Positions 40,216-52,735 of a stretch of 64,000 nucleotides of DNA are shown here, piece by piece. The first letter of the stretch is position 1. Each line of letters begins with the position of its first letter. The DNA comes from Phylloscopus collybita (taxonomy: Eukaryota; Chordata; Aves; Passeriformes; Phylloscopidae). Location: assembly GCA_027886175.1 (NCBI GenBank), contig JAJNNQ010000008.1:1608501-1672500 (forward strand), given 5' to 3'. The position numbers and the translations under genes were made by a program. The notes beneath the pieces are model-generated. The model saw only the letters and a list, made by a program, of their open reading frames with translations, searched no databases and was not told the origin of the DNA.

Positions 40216-40359
40216 ATTTGGTTGTGGTGGGGTTTTTTTGGTTGTTGTTTTTGGGGTTTTTTTTGTTTTTGTTTGTTTGTTTGTTTGTTTGGGGTTGGTT
40301 TTTGTTGGTTTGGTTTGGTTTGGTTTTTTATTTGTTTGTTTTGTTTTTGTTTTTGTTTT
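40216..40359 (+). repeat. T/G-rich low-complexity tract
   Basis: About 140 bases made almost only of T and G, including (TTTG)5, GGTTT repeats and TTTTTG repeats. Long stop-free stretches over it on both strands (Q/N/K-rich or F/L-rich) are artefacts of composition. Confidence 0.9.
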
Positions 40360-42179
40360 CTGGAGGGGCTAAGCTTGTTCTGACCAAAGAAGCCACAGAA
40401 GAGGTGCATGAGTGGGCAGAACAGCTGGGAGAGAAGAGCAGGGAATAGTAGGATTGCTGCTGTCCAGGCTCCTGGGTTCCAGACTCATGATCCTGGGTGA
40501 ATTCCAAATGCACACAGAAATGCAGTGTGGGAGGAGCTGTGCCAGGGTATGGTCAAATCTGAATGCTGGGGTGCAAAGGTTTGGAGCCTCCAGTTCTGGA
40601 GTTTTGCCTCAGGGGTCTTGGTGTAGGTGGGCAGCAGATCTGTCTGTTAAGGGGACCTTTATCTTCCCTCTGGCACTGCAGAGATGGCCAATGATTCCAG
40701 GCCCTGAAAGGTATTTAGGGTTCTGACTGCAGTCAGTTTTGTGTGTTCAGCGATGATGAAAAATGAATGGTTAATAAATTCATGAAAATCACACAGCTCT
40801 TGTTGGTCAGAGCAGAAAAACAAACTGAATAAAGGAAAACCACTGTTTCAAAAATGTCCAGAGTGACTATATTAGTGTAGAATGCAGAATATTAGTTTTT
40901 TCCAGGAAATATCGGTCTTGAGTACCTAAGGCAGTTCTCAGGTTTAATTTAGCTGAACTGTTTTTTTCCCTTGGTTGTTGGTGTTGTTCATCAGCCTCAT
41001 CACACAGTGAAGGTTTCTTTAAACCAGAACTTTTCCATTGCAGTCATAGATATTTCTGCTTCCTACCTTATTTATTCACCATACAAAAGTCATCATATGC
41101 TACACTGCAGTCCAAATATTCCATTTGTAATGATAATATGTAAAATACTTTGATTTGTGCTTGCATTAGACTTTGAAAGCTTGTCCTTTGCTCATGGCAC
41201 AAAAATCATCCTTAAAGATATTGCTGGTGGCTTCAGAACTTAATGATTCTTATCAGTGCTGAGCACCAAACTAAGAAAATTAGATACACAACAACCAACT
41301 CCATGCCAAGAGCATCACCAACTGCTAACACTGCATTTTAATCCTAGAATGTGGAATACTCAGCCTAAGTCAAAACAAAACTGAGAACCAACTACCATCC
41401 TAAATCTAGTGAGGTTATATCTAATTTTTTTTTCCTGGGATATAATGAATTAAACATAGTATGAAATGCAAAAAGGTTACATTGAGACATATAATATTTG
41501 AAGGTTTAATTCATTTTTCTAGTGTATAAGACACAAGGCTATTAAATTTTTAAAGCAGTGATCTCCTGAAGTCCCTACTTTATGAGGGCTTTCTTCATAA
41601 AGATAAATGGTTTCCTTGCCAAATCAAATGCAGATTTGAAACAAATTAAGTTAATGTTCAATGGTACAAGGTAGAATGGATGGGGGAACTGTTTTATTTT
41701 GCATTGTAATAACCATATACACCTAAATCAATAGCTGTGGAAAAAAAAGGCAATAATATCACGTAACTGCAGGAAATGAAATATAGTGAGATGAAGGGGG
41801 GAGCGGGTTGCAGAATGAAAGGATTTGTATTGGAATAATGACATTTCATTAAAAAGGGTAGGAGTGCTATTGAATATAAGTCCATACCAGTAAATTCTAT
41901 TTCTTATAATAACACTTGAGATGAGTTAAAGTTGCCCAAGTATTGTGATAAAGTATCTTGCTGGATTCCTTTCTTATATTATGCTGTAATTTTACGTTAA
42001 AAGAAAAATTTGAAATGTTAAAGAGGCAGTGCATGTTTTCTAAAGTGCTTTCTATTTCTCCTAATGTTTCATTTAACTTGTTATATTATCCTGTGCTCCT
42101 GCAATCTGAGCAGGAGGAAGTTTATCAGTTTCGTTCTTCTGTAAGCTCATATTAAAGGAACAAAACAAAATGTGAATCT

Positions 42180-42262
42180 GGCAGTGGTGAAAGGCATTGG
42201 ATTGAGAGTCCTGGGAATTAAAGCCCACTATTTATCTGCATCACAGGCTCAGGCTGGTGAGT
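42180..42262 (+). mobile_element. MIR SINE fragment (tRNA-like end), sense
   Basis: GCAGTGGTGAAAGGCATTGG, ATTGAGAGTCCTGGGAATTA and AAGCCCACTATTTATCTGCA resemble the MIR 5' half ('tagtggttagagcactggactgggagtcaggag...ttctattcccggctctgcca'). It is short and diverged, and the 3' half is not visible. Confidence 0.55.
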
Positions 42263-45200
42263 AACAATGAGGACTGAGAGAGGGTGAATCTCTGCAATAC
42301 AGGGATCAGATTCCTGCCTGGTGCAAATCAGCAGCAGCCAGGGCTGATACACTGGGCAATGGCCCTGAACAGGACAGGATGCAGCCTTTTTCAAAGTATT
42401 TCACAAAGAAATTGTTGTTCCTCTGAAGCCAATGACAAAAACCCCGTTGAGTTCACAAAAGTAGGGATTTTAACCTTGTTTTTATTGTTTGTCACCCTGA
42501 AGTCTCCCTGAAAGACTCTCCAGATAGAAAGGAAAATATTCATGTGCTTCACTTCAGTCACTTCCCTGATTTGTTTGCTTCTTTTGAGGTTGCCCACAAA
42601 AGGAAGAGTTCCACTGACTGGGCAAACTGAGAGACACATGTGGCTGCTAGAAATTAAACTGATACCCTACCGTTTATGTCCCATGTGTCAGATCAAGAGG
42701 AGTTCATTAGAGGGACAAATCCATTTTGTTCTTTTGTGGAAAGAGTATCCACTCTTTGAGGATACTCTGAATCCTGGGTGGGGGCACCTCTTTTGAACCT
42801 CTGCCAAGCAATCATCTGGAAAATCACTTGTAGTAGTAGGAGGTGTAAAGGATTGTAAAGAAAGCAAGATTATTGGCAGTATCATAACACTTCTGAATCA
42901 GTGGTAGAAACATTGTGGAACATGGATGTCATCTGTGTCAGAGCTTCTCTCTCCCCTTCCTGACACGGTGTGTGCAGGCTGCATGGAACTCTTGTTATCC
43001 CTGTCAGCAGTTTTTGAACTCTGTCTTCTTTTATCAAAAACCATAAAAATGCCGTGGCAGGGGGGGGTCTCTATGAAATGGAAGCAGAGCTATACCTGTA
43101 TTTTTATATTAGTAAGGAGCAGGTTTGGAACTTAACTGTAGTTCATAGAGTTGCTCATGGCTGGGTACAGAGGAGTCCATCATGAGGACGTGGTACCTCC
43201 TTGAAGCGTTCTCACACCATAATATCCTGCCTTAGTCTGGTTCCCGTGGTGTGTTTCTGGCAATTATAGAAATCAAGTAATGCTTCACTTAGATCTCCTG
43301 GACTCATTATGCAAATTTAATGTGGTCAGAAATGCATGAAAATCCAGAGGACATTTGGGCAAGACTTGGCTTTTCATTTAGGGCCTAGGAAATTGTTGTG
43401 TCCTGTCTCGCCATCACAGAAGGGGCATTTTTGTGCAGAGCTTGTGGCTGAAATTCTTTTGAGCAGACATCTGAACAAACCCCTGTGTGCAGTTAAAGGA
43501 TGAAACTTGTCCATACACACACAGCTCAGCATCCTCCTGTCCCCAGTGCAATTTGCATCTGTGCTGTTCCTCCTTGTACCCTGCACAGCCAATGAACCAT
43601 CCCTTTGTGTGAGCCAGTGGGGGTCTTGCTTTGAGTTATTTTCGTCGCCATAATCAGCTGTGTGCTTCACTTGCTGGTTGATTTGTTTCAGTAAGAACGA
43701 GCAAAGCATTCTCAGGCAAATTTCAGACCTCATTCAGTCTGAAGAGTCTCATCCCTGTAAGCATTATGGAGAGGTACATTAGTGTACTCGAGGTTGTCTC
43801 AGTTCCTTAGTCTGCTTCAAAATAAGATCCACAGTGGAGTTTCCTGAAGCAAATCAGCTTTTCAGAGCTGCATATTGTGCAATTGGTACTCATCTCTACC
43901 AGCAGGAATTGACACTGTGTGCTGAGCAATCCTAATAATGTGCCTTACCTGAGTGTGTCACAGGCTGCACTTTTCATGCAAAAAGTATCAGTTTCAGGAA
44001 CGTTATTTATATTCTCTCCTTTCATACATTCATCAGCCAAGGTGTCACCAGATTTTTGCCAAGGGGCCAGGGGTAACTGATAGCATCTGAGGAGATTTAG
44101 CTGTCTCCCTCTCAGGATATGAATGAAATGGTTTGCTCAGTGAAATGAAATATTTTTTAAAAAAATATAAAAAGGCCACCAAATATATCCAGGCTCTCAT
44201 ATAAAATGCCACAGGGAGTTTTATTTTAGAATACGTACAACTAATCAACCTCTGATTTGTGCATTGCTATCACATTTTCTGGTCTCTGTTTCCTCTGGAT
44301 AGGGCACTTGGGATGTGATCCTTTCAAATTGCTTTTAATTTTACTCCCCATGAAATTAATTATTGACAAGTCCTAGAATCTGAGCCACTCAAACCAACTG
44401 TTCATGGATTTGTCATGTACACGTACCAGTAAAATTCACAATTCACATTGCACTATGAATTGTATAAGTCAGTTGGAGAACAGAAAGAGTGCTGCATGGT
44501 TTATCTGAATAATAAACACGGTTGTAATGGTAAACATTCACTCTGAACTTTCCAAGAACATCTTGTAGCATAAAAAAAATTTACTGCAGAAATTCTCGGA
44601 TAGTGTTTTTAGATAATGGTTAAATGTAAGAATTTCACTGTGTTGCAGCAACAGTAAAAAAAAATGAAATATATTGAATAAAGATTTTATTGTGAGTTAT
44701 TTGCTCAGCTCTGTAGCACCATCAATTTTTTCTCCCTATATAAAAATAATGAAGTCAATAAATGTGTTTAGGTGACCTCTGAGACTTACAAAAAGGATGT
44801 TATGAGATGGGTGAGTACTGGATACAGTATTTCATTTCAGATGCCGAACAGCTGTTGTGCTAGACAGTGCTGGCATCCTATTTTTCACCACTGGTGCTAA
44901 TGCAAATTGTGCTTTGATTGTATTTATATTCTATCCTATTGTGGGAATGTGAAAAAGCCTGCTGGCCTGTCAGCCCTTGTGTCTGTCCCACCTGGTTATG
45001 CCATTTGCTAATGTGTAATTGCAGACAGGAACCTCGGTGAGCAGAGTGGGAGCCTGCACTCAGACTGGCCCAGCCACTGCTGACAGCCAGCCTGGTGCCT
45101 GGATTGGGCTCCAGCCTCTTCCAAAAACCACTGGGCCCTGTTTTCCTGATGATTCCAACAGGTAAGTGACAGAGGTATGAGTGGTTACCTGGTTTTGTTT

Positions 45201-46071
45201 CCGCCCCCCTGCCCCGGAAAAGTAGATTTTATTCAAATTAAAAACATCTAGACTCTATCCTCACCCTGTCACTGTGGGCTGTTAATTGTTCCATCTCTTT
45301 TCCAAATCAGTGATCCCAGCTCACTGCACATCATGTCAGTCAGCAGCAGAGACTTGTTAGGGATCAGACTTGCTTGTGTGTGTTCCAGAACATCCCCCAT
45401 GAATCACAGAATGGGAGGGGAGGACCCTTTGTTCTTCCCTTACCTGTGTGCTGCTCCTGTGAGGTTGCCTGCCCTGGTACCTGTCCTGTCATCAGTGTTC
45501 ATACAAACTGTAAAAGTATTTCTCAAGGAAATATACAAATTAGCACTTTAAGACTAATTCTTATGCAGATTTAATATTTATACCTGTGGTGGCTTTTTCC
45601 TTTGCAGGATAATGAAAAAGGAAATATGCATTAACAATTAACAGTATGGTGAGAATTCTGTGTTTGATTACCCACATTTTCTATGTATTTTCTCTGAGTT
45701 CAGTATTTATTTTCTTTTCAGTCTGACAGCTGTTCAAAAGTAGGTGCACACCTTGTCACTCACAGAATGGTCTCTGTAGTAAATTGACTGAGGATGTGTA
45801 ATTTGCCCTGCAGCATCTTTTAAAAGTAATTAGTATAAATCAGTGAATAGATTTGTGTTAGTGACATCTGAAAAATTGCAGTTGTTTGGAAAACACTGCA
45901 CTCTATTATATGTTATCCCCTTTAAGTGCCATTGGTTTAAAATGTGAGAGAATTATCCATTTTAAAAAGTAGATCACTGGTACTTTGATTAAGCAGCTTT
46001 TGTTTTAGAGAGCTCCATGCTTTTATTCAGGAGACAATTGACACTATGTGCAGATTTCTGCTTATTTAATG

Positions 46072-46170
46072 GAATCATAGAATTAGGAATTGTTTGGATT
46101 GGAAGGAATCTTAAAGATCATTTTGTTCAACGAGACACCTTCCACTTAAGAAAAAGTACTTTCAAAATAT
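46072..46170 (-). mobile_element. CR1 LINE 3' fragment, antisense
   Basis: The plus strand starts GGAATCATAGAATTAGGAAT and continues through TTTGGATTGGAAGGAATCTT and AAAGATCATTTTGTTC. This is the reverse complement of a CR1 3' end (normally ending in ATTCTATGATTCTATG). The match continues weakly through GACACCTTCCACTTAAG and then fades, so the right boundary is uncertain and could reach about 46300. It is older than the 31.3-kb copy: the octamer tail has shrunk to about one and a half units and substitutions are frequent. Confidence 0.8.
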
Positions 46171-46590
46171 TGTTCCATAAGCTGCTCACACTGAAAACAA
46201 GGATAGAGAGGGATCCTTTTGGCCTGCATACAAGTGATCTCTTCAAAACTAAATTGCCCACACCCTGGAATGTTCCAGCTTCTCTGTACTCTGGTCTTCT
46301 GCAGTTGCTGATCTCTCGTGGTAATGACCCAAGGCTCTCCTGAACAAGGGAGGCAAAGGAAAGATGCTGATTGTATGCAAGGAATTGGTGCTGTCAACTA
46401 CAGAGAGAGTTTTCTTGGGAGTGAGGGATTTTTTTAGTCAAAAGGCAAGTTCCAATGTGCATTTTGGCATGTTAGTGAGTCACTCAGGTCTGCCAGGCTC
46501 CAGTTTAACTTCTTGGGTGCACTTCTTTCATCCATAACCCATGAATGCTTCTTTGCCACTTACTGAGTTCTTGCTAAATGAGTCCAGCCT

Positions 46591-46629
46591 GTTGTTGTTG
46601 TTGGTTTTGTTTTTTTGGGTTTTTTTTTC
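46591..46629 (+). repeat. T/G-rich low-complexity tract
   Basis: (GTT)4 followed by GGTTTTGTTTTTTTGGG and a T run. It has the same strand bias as the tracts at 4.8, 40.2 and 52.6 kb. Confidence 0.85.
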
Positions 46630-48273
46630 GGGGAGTGGGCTGTCATTCTCTGCCTTTGTCAGATTTTGTGGTTTTGCAACTCTTGTGTTTCTGTTTTCTT
46701 TTGAAAGTAAGTCTGCCCTTTATGACAGGAGAGAGACCATCTCCAGTGAGGCTGGCTGCCATGAGAAATGCTCTCAGAAGCACTTTTAGAAGCCTTCACT
46801 CCTTTATATACTTGTGTCCTAGAGTCCTCTTGCTTGTTACTTGTGTGAATAATTAGAACTGGGTTTTTTTTAATAGTTTGGACCGTTTATTCAAAACTGA
46901 AAATACTCTCAGATCCTGAATGGGTACCACCTTTGAAAATGCTGATTACAATAACTCTGTCATCCCCAACATAAACCTTGCCTGCCCTTCTAGCTGTGCA
47001 CCAAAAATCAAGCTGTTTAGACGGAAAAAAATCCCAGGGACTTTTTTTTAAAGATCTGTAATTAAGCAATCATAACATCCCTTTAAATAAATACAGCTTG
47101 CATTTACATTTTAACATGGACTTCTGGTGTTTGTTTAACTTTATTTCTTTTTCACCCCATTTCAACATAATAGAAAACGTACAGCAGGCTTCCTGAGTGC
47201 CTCCAGTGCCCCAGCCTGTCACAGCCTGAGAACTGTTCCTCAGAGCCCTCCAGACTCAGGCTGGCAGGATGCCTGACACTGTCACTGCTTAGCAGAAGTG
47301 GGTCTGAACAGAAAAGCCAACCACTTAGAAAGGCACATTGTTCTGCCCATCCCCAGATCAGAATCTATCAGAGCAATTAAAACTTAATTGTGATCAGAAG
47401 CTGTGTGCTCGTCTCAGGCCTCGGCTGTAGGAAGTTCAGTGTTCCCTGGAGTTGGAGGTCTGGGCTGGTTTTTCACAGGAGCTCAGCAGGCACCAACTCT
47501 TGTTGAGAGCAACAGGGGTGCTTCTCGAGATTGGATGCCTGATTGAAAACCTAATCATGTCACTTTATTTATTTATGTAGATTTGTGTGTGCACAAATAT
47601 ACACGACATGCCCAGAAACAGGCACGCACACACACATGACAGCTCTAGGGTCTGGATTTTCAAGGGAGCCTAGGAGAATCCAGTGAGAGATGGGTGTCTA
47701 ATTAAAATTCATATCCTTCCTGCCTTTGGCATAACTTAAGCCTGCAGCTAAGCTAATACCAGAACACGACTAAAGGGCAGGAGGATAACTCAGTAAGTTA
47801 CAAGAAGGAAGCCAGGCAAATTAGTCTTCCTTTCACCAACCTCACATTTTCCCATTTCTTATTTTCAAAGATGGGAGTAAAAGTACAAAGGAATGCCAAA
47901 TCTCTTTAAAATACCACCCTTAGGTGGGGTGCTTTAGATTGTCTGGGGTCAGGACCTATCTCTGGTTATTTGTGTGTGTAGACAGCAAAAAGTGTCTGAT
48001 TTTTGTTGGGACTTCACTGTACTGTTGCACTGGTACATGAAAACCACAGCCAGGTAACCAAGGACTTTTGGGCACCTGTAAAATCATAATATAAGCTGTA
48101 AAATCATAGCAAATCAGTGCATCCTCCTGTCCAATATACTGCAAACCAAACAATCAGACAAAAAAACTCCCCTGATTTAGGATTTCCCAGAATGTGGTTC
48201 CTCATTTACGTGTACAAAAAAAAAATCTTTCATCCTGGAAGATGCTTTACCAAGCCAGCTTTTTTTCTGATAG

Positions 48274-48479
48274 TGCAAAGTACAGTTTACATTCCAGTCC
48301 TGGTCCCAAGAGGAAGAAGGGTACTGAGTTCAGTGCCCAGCATCTCTGCTTTATCCAATGCAGATTCTCCAGACAGCCCACCAGGGTACCAGATGGAAAA
48401 ATGGAATGCAGTCTTAAGAAAGACTTTTACACCACCACGGACCTTGAATTCTTCACTGACCAGCCTATATCCTCAACAG
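48274..48479 (+). other. Weak candidate internal exon
   Basis: A pyrimidine run ending TTTTTTTCTGATAG gives an acceptor-like site before 48274, and CCTCAACAG|GTAATT gives a donor-like site after 48479. The 206 bases between them are open in two frames. Frame one contains ...ALSNADSPDSPPGY and frame two contains ...KKDFYTTTDLEFFTD. Neither matches a family I know, and no neighbouring exon can be joined with confidence. Chance splice-like sites are common, so this is more likely nothing, or a non-coding transcript exon. Confidence 0.15.
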
Positions 48480-49319
48480 GTAATTTGGAAAAAAACAGTA
48501 GAGAAGATGATAAATTTTTTTTCTCTGGAGGCCACGGTGTGGAGGGAGGAATCTGAATGCCCCTCTTTTCTAGCCTGGGTGAGAGACAGGTTTGCACACC
48601 TACAACAGAATTATTTCTCCAGCTGCTGAATTTTAAAAGAAAGTGGCTGCAAACACATTTTGCAAGGGATGCAATCTTTCTGTTTTCCTTAGAAAAGATT
48701 TACAGGACTGGGCCTCGAAGGAGAGACCTTTTAATTCACGTGTCCTGCCAAGGCATAGTAAGAAGTCAGTACCAAATCAGTCCCCCTGAGCTGGTATTTG
48801 GATATCCAAGGAGACAAATCGTGGCACAAGGTGATGATACACGTGGGCAGGTGTCAGTTTGCTACCTCTGACCAGAAGTACAGGACCCCTGAAAGGGATG
48901 AGGGCCTGGCTCCCAGTTTTGCATTTTTCCTCACGGAATCTGCCTGAGTTGTATTTACCCAGGGGCACTGAGCCATGAGGGAGAGCGTATCAAAACTAAT
49001 AGGGCCTTGTGTTTTCTTCCCTGTTTGTTGGTGTCAATCTGTGCCTTTTTTTTTTTTTTTTTAGTGTGAGCTGCTTTATGAACTTAGAAGGAGTGAATCC
49101 CAAACCTCTTTCTTTTCCAGAACCAGCCAGGTTTGTTGCAGTTCTCTCATTTGTGCTCGTGGATGGTACTGACAGTGGAGAAGGGATTTTTAATTAAAGG
49201 GAGGAAAAGGTATTAGCAAATACCTTACATCAAAGCAACTGGTGCCTAACCTGAGTAGCCCAGGATGCTTGCCCCTGCTAGGCTCCTGGACAAACACACT
49301 TCACCACTGTGATCTTAAG

Positions 49320-49790
49320 AGGCTGAAGTATCTTTCAGACAAGCTCATTCCTTAGACTTAATTAAAACCTAGTTCGCTCCTTTATTCAATTTATGAGGCC
49401 TAGCCAGTAGGATTAAGCGATTACAGGCAAAAAGCCCCATTTGTGAAACACTCATAAGCTCAAGCTGCTAGACTGCTCAGTTGTACTCCATTAAATTAAT
49501 AAGGAAAGAATAGACTGATCCATTATGAATAAAGCTGTGGGGAGCCTCAGCATTGCCTCAGACTCTCTGCACACTCCTTAGAGAACATTTGTGCAAAATG
49601 ATTATGTTCATATTCATTCAATTGGAATTCTATAAAAGTGGAATGCATAAATTACTCTAAAGATGGGGAGTTTATCTTAAACATTAACTATGTGTGTGAA
49701 TTAATAAGACTATTATAAAACCATTAGCATTCAGTGTATTTACCTACGTATGCTGCATACCTAAACTAAATTCAACAATTGTTCCTAATT
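49320..49790. promoter_or_regulatory. Candidate conserved non-coding block
   Basis: AT-rich but complex sequence with CTTAATTAAAACC, GGATTAAGCGATTAC, CATTAAATTAATAAGG, CATTATGAATAAAGC, TATAAAAG (49631-49638) and AATTAATAAGACT. Homeodomain-type cores are dense and there are no simple repeats over about 470 bases. Confidence 0.27.
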
Positions 49791-50302
49791 GCTATTCTTG
49801 TTGTGTGATCAAGCTGTGGTTCATTTTCCCTTGTAGTCATAATATTTATGAATTGCAGTTTTTCCTGTTAAAGCTTCTCAATCTCCCCTTTCCCCTCACC
49901 AGCTTTTCACTTGCTGCTGCACTTTTTGTATTGGGAAGTGAAAGATCAAGAGACACTTACAGATGTGTTAAAATAAAACACTGGCTATCACCTGCAAATA
50001 TATGTGTCAACCAAACCTTTATCTTTTACAGAGTATTAGTTGAAGAAGCATGTCAGTGACTCCTGGGTGAGTGTCCCCCGAACCTGCTGCTGTTCAGCAG
50101 AATCCCAGTTTCAAAATGCAGAGGGTACAAAACTCATCCACCGTGCACAGTCTGTTTCTTCTGGAAGAACTTCAAATGAGGGGTAAAAAGCAAACCCAAA
50201 AACCAAAATGAGGGTGCCTTAATCAAAAAAAACTCCAACCAAACAACAGTTTTTAGAGGATTTTGCAAACGAGTTAAAATGAATGAACACAGTTGCTAAG
50301 GA

Positions 50303-50310
50303 TATAAAAG
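50303..50310 (+). promoter_or_regulatory. TATAAAAG in tandem copy 1
   Basis: A consensus-strength TATAAAAG octamer at the right end of copy 1, shared with copy 2. On its own it is only a motif; the sequence that follows is A-rich and diverges from copy 2. Confidence 0.25.
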
Positions 50311-50456
50311 CAAATACTCCAAAAGAAGGGTAGAAAGCAAACCCAAAAATCAAAGTGAGGGGGTGCCTTAAAAACAAAACCCAACCAAACAACAGTTTCT
50401 AGAGGACTTTGCACACGAGGAGTTAAAATGAATGAACAGAGGTTAGCTGCTAAAGG

Positions 50457-50464
50457 TATAAAAG
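50457..50464 (+). promoter_or_regulatory. TATAAAAG in tandem copy 2, possible core promoter
   Basis: GGTATAAAAGCAGGAGCTCA has a consensus TATA box in GC-richer surroundings, followed 25-35 bases later by GACAGGCAGTGGTAG. This arrangement resembles a focused TATA promoter reading rightward. No downstream open frame is recognisable, so the product would be non-coding or the motif is idle. Confidence 0.3.
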
Positions 50465-51559
50465 CAGGAGCTCAGACAGGCAGTGGTAGGGATGTGCTGC
50501 AGGATGTGAGGAGGGCTCAGGGCTGAGCTGCTGGGACAGACACTTTGAGCAGGCAACCTTTCCTCCTGCCTTGCATCCCCCTTCCCGTCCTTTGACACTT
50601 TCTGACAGCGTGACTGGAGCAGCAGAGCCTGTGGGGCTGTTGAGTGGATTCCCCAGGGGCTGGGCTGCAGCAGCCAGAGTGCAATAATATGGATTATTGG
50701 GGCTGAGTCGATGTGATCCCGATGAGATGGCAAGCAGGGGTATCTAGGCACGGTGTTACTTTCAGAGCTGTTCCTGAGCAGAGCGAGGAAGTTAGGTGTT
50801 AACACAGGAGGTTAGCTGGCATGTCTGACCTTCATTGTTCCCCGTGGAAACAGTGACAGTCTATTAGTCCTCCACAAGGGATATCACTGTCTCACAGCAG
50901 CTCTGAAAATCCCCCAGGACGCTCCTGGAACAACAATAATTCTGCAAGAGTTCACACAACGCTGGAGCTCTGTGAAAATGTTTGCAACAAATCTTGCCTG
51001 GATTGGAGAGGGGGATGTGGTGGGAAGGGGGAGAGGAATGGCTTTGAACTCAGCTGCATTCGAGAGGAGACTCTAACCTTGCAGGCAAGTCGGACCAGGT
51101 GGGACTTTTGCCACAGGAAAATCTTGCTAATTCTCTTGAAATGAAACAGCCAAACAGATAAAAGAAGGTGGAAATTAGTTTTTTAGCTTAATCTTGCTTC
51201 TGAAGTAGAATATCAACCTTTAAATCTGAATTTTAAAGTGAAAGACAAAGAATTTAAACAGTGAAACTCGTAGGGGCTAAAAAGCCAAAGAAACCAATTT
51301 TCAGCTGAACATTTAGGAAATGGAGTGACAGAGTCTTAATACAGCTTATAGGAAGTAGAAGCTGAATCAAAGTATGATTGCCTTTGATACAAAAATAGTG
51401 CTATGCATTGGGAAGTAAGTCTGTAGATTTTTACACATTGAGCAGCTGCTAAGATCTTTTCATGGCTGTACTTTCAGAATTAAAGGGTAGGAGTAAAGAA
51501 ACTCTTAGGTCCACTACTGGATTTCTTAGACTTGATCTTCTCCACCTTGGTTATGTGAG

Positions 51560-51610
51560 CCTTTCAAACATTTTGTACCTTTCAAATATTTTGTACCTTT
51601 CAAACATTCC
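51560..51610. repeat. 18-bp tandem repeat, nearly 3 copies
   Basis: CCTTTCAAACATTTTGTA, CCTTTCAAATATTTTGTA and a partial CCTTTCAAACATTCC follow one another without gaps. One C/T difference separates the first two units. Confidence 0.9.
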
Positions 51611-52632
51611 TGCAGCCTGTGGCACGGCTGTGTGGTGTGTCCTGGCCTCAAACTCAGCACAGTTCTGCCACAAGGGCAGAAGTGATGCCTGTGCACAAAC
51701 AACCTGGCACAGGTGTCCTGGGCTTCAGTAAAAATAACCATGGACTATGTTCAGGGTAACCTCGACTTGCAGCTCTGGAGATTTTTCACCTGGGGGGGGT
51801 GCACCTCAAGGCACAGAGTTACTTGATGTCATTAGGGCCCCTGGATGACTTAATCCAGGCTTGATCGAAAGGATTAATAAATGAATTCTTGACAGAGCCA
51901 GCATGTGAAGTCTGTATTGGAGAAAGGCTTATTCCTTGGCCTGGCTCCAAGAGAAACTAATCATCATGAACTTCATGCAGATTTACAATTATTCTTTCTG
52001 TAGAAAGGGTTAGGGCAGTGCTCTCTGGCAGTGGTGGAAAGCCTGTAGGAAAGGAGAAAGCCAAACACACACAGGATGAGCACTGTATGTGGGCTTGTTT
52101 CCTTGAAATCCTTCCCTGGGATTTTCAGCATTTTCACGGAAAACTGGTGGAAAAGCACTATTGTGTATTAAACCAGATAGAATCACTGCACTCCTCTCAA
52201 CTCCAGGAGACAGGAATATCATACTGTCTTATTTTTCCAGGGGAGATGATATCGTGGAATAAAGTGATAAGAAAGAAAGCTACCGTGATAGTATGAAATA
52301 TGTCCACTGGCTGCCTTCAGCACAGTAATCTTTTATGTTCAAACTATTACTCAAAGTAGGGATTATTGAAATGCTGTTCTTCTGTGGCGCTCTCTTGGGT
52401 GATCTATGGAAGCCTGTAGAAGTCAGTGAAAGGAACCTTATCACTTCTTCTTGTTCCTTAAAAAAAATGATAATAAAATAATCTGTCTATTAAATTTCAG
52501 ATCACATACATACATGTATTGGAAATGCAGTATGACAGTGGGGGTTTAAAAAGTGCTGTTTCATTATCAGATCTCTAATAATCTTTTAAAATATACAGGC
52601 AAAAAAGGGAAATTGCAACCTGATCATCCGGA

Positions 52633-52735
52633 ATTTTTGGGTTGGTTGGTTGGTTGTGGTGTGGTTTGTTTTTGTTTTTGTTTTGGGGGTTTTGTTTTGT
52701 TTTGTTTTTGTTTTAGTTTGTTTGTTTGTTTTGTT
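52633..52735 (+). repeat. T/G-rich low-complexity tract
   Basis: (GGTT)4 followed by GTGGTGTGG, TTTTTG repeats, TTTTG repeats and (TTTG)3. C is absent and A occurs only once. Confidence 0.9.

Larger units (their letters stand above)
31588..46071. other. Gene-free stretch
   Basis: Holds the 34-bp duplication, the G4-like patch, a T/G tract, one MIR fragment and a candidate regulatory block. The open stretch at 36284-36826 (minus, about 180 codons) has no recognisable domain. Confidence 0.6.
46171..50177. other. Gene-free stretch
   Basis: Contains a T/G tract, a T17 run near 49048, the weak exon candidate and one candidate regulatory block. The 170-codon frame at 48117-48629 spans the exon candidate but is not a known protein. 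Confidence 0.55.
50178..50482 (+). repeat. Tandem duplication (~150 bp x 2) containing TATA boxes
   Basis: Copy 1 (about 50178-50327) and copy 2 (about 50328-50482) share long stretches. These include AAAGCAAACCCAAAAA, CCAACCAAACAACAGTTT, TAGAGGA-TTTGCA-ACGAG and TTAAAATGAATGAACA, and both copies end at GTATAAAAGC or ATATAAAAGC. The offset grows from 147 bases at the left to 154 at the right because of small insertions in copy 2 (AGG, GAG). By eye roughly nine positions in ten agree. Both copies are A-rich on the plus strand. I recognise no repeat family. Confidence 0.85.

Noticed and set aside
40023..40409. 128-codon Q/N/K-rich frame on the minus strand
   Set aside because: It reads across a T/G low-complexity tract; the repetitive protein is an artefact of the simple repeat.
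45400..45420. AATCACAGAATG resembling a CR1 tail start
   Set aside because: Only a dozen bases match and the following sequence does not continue into CR1.
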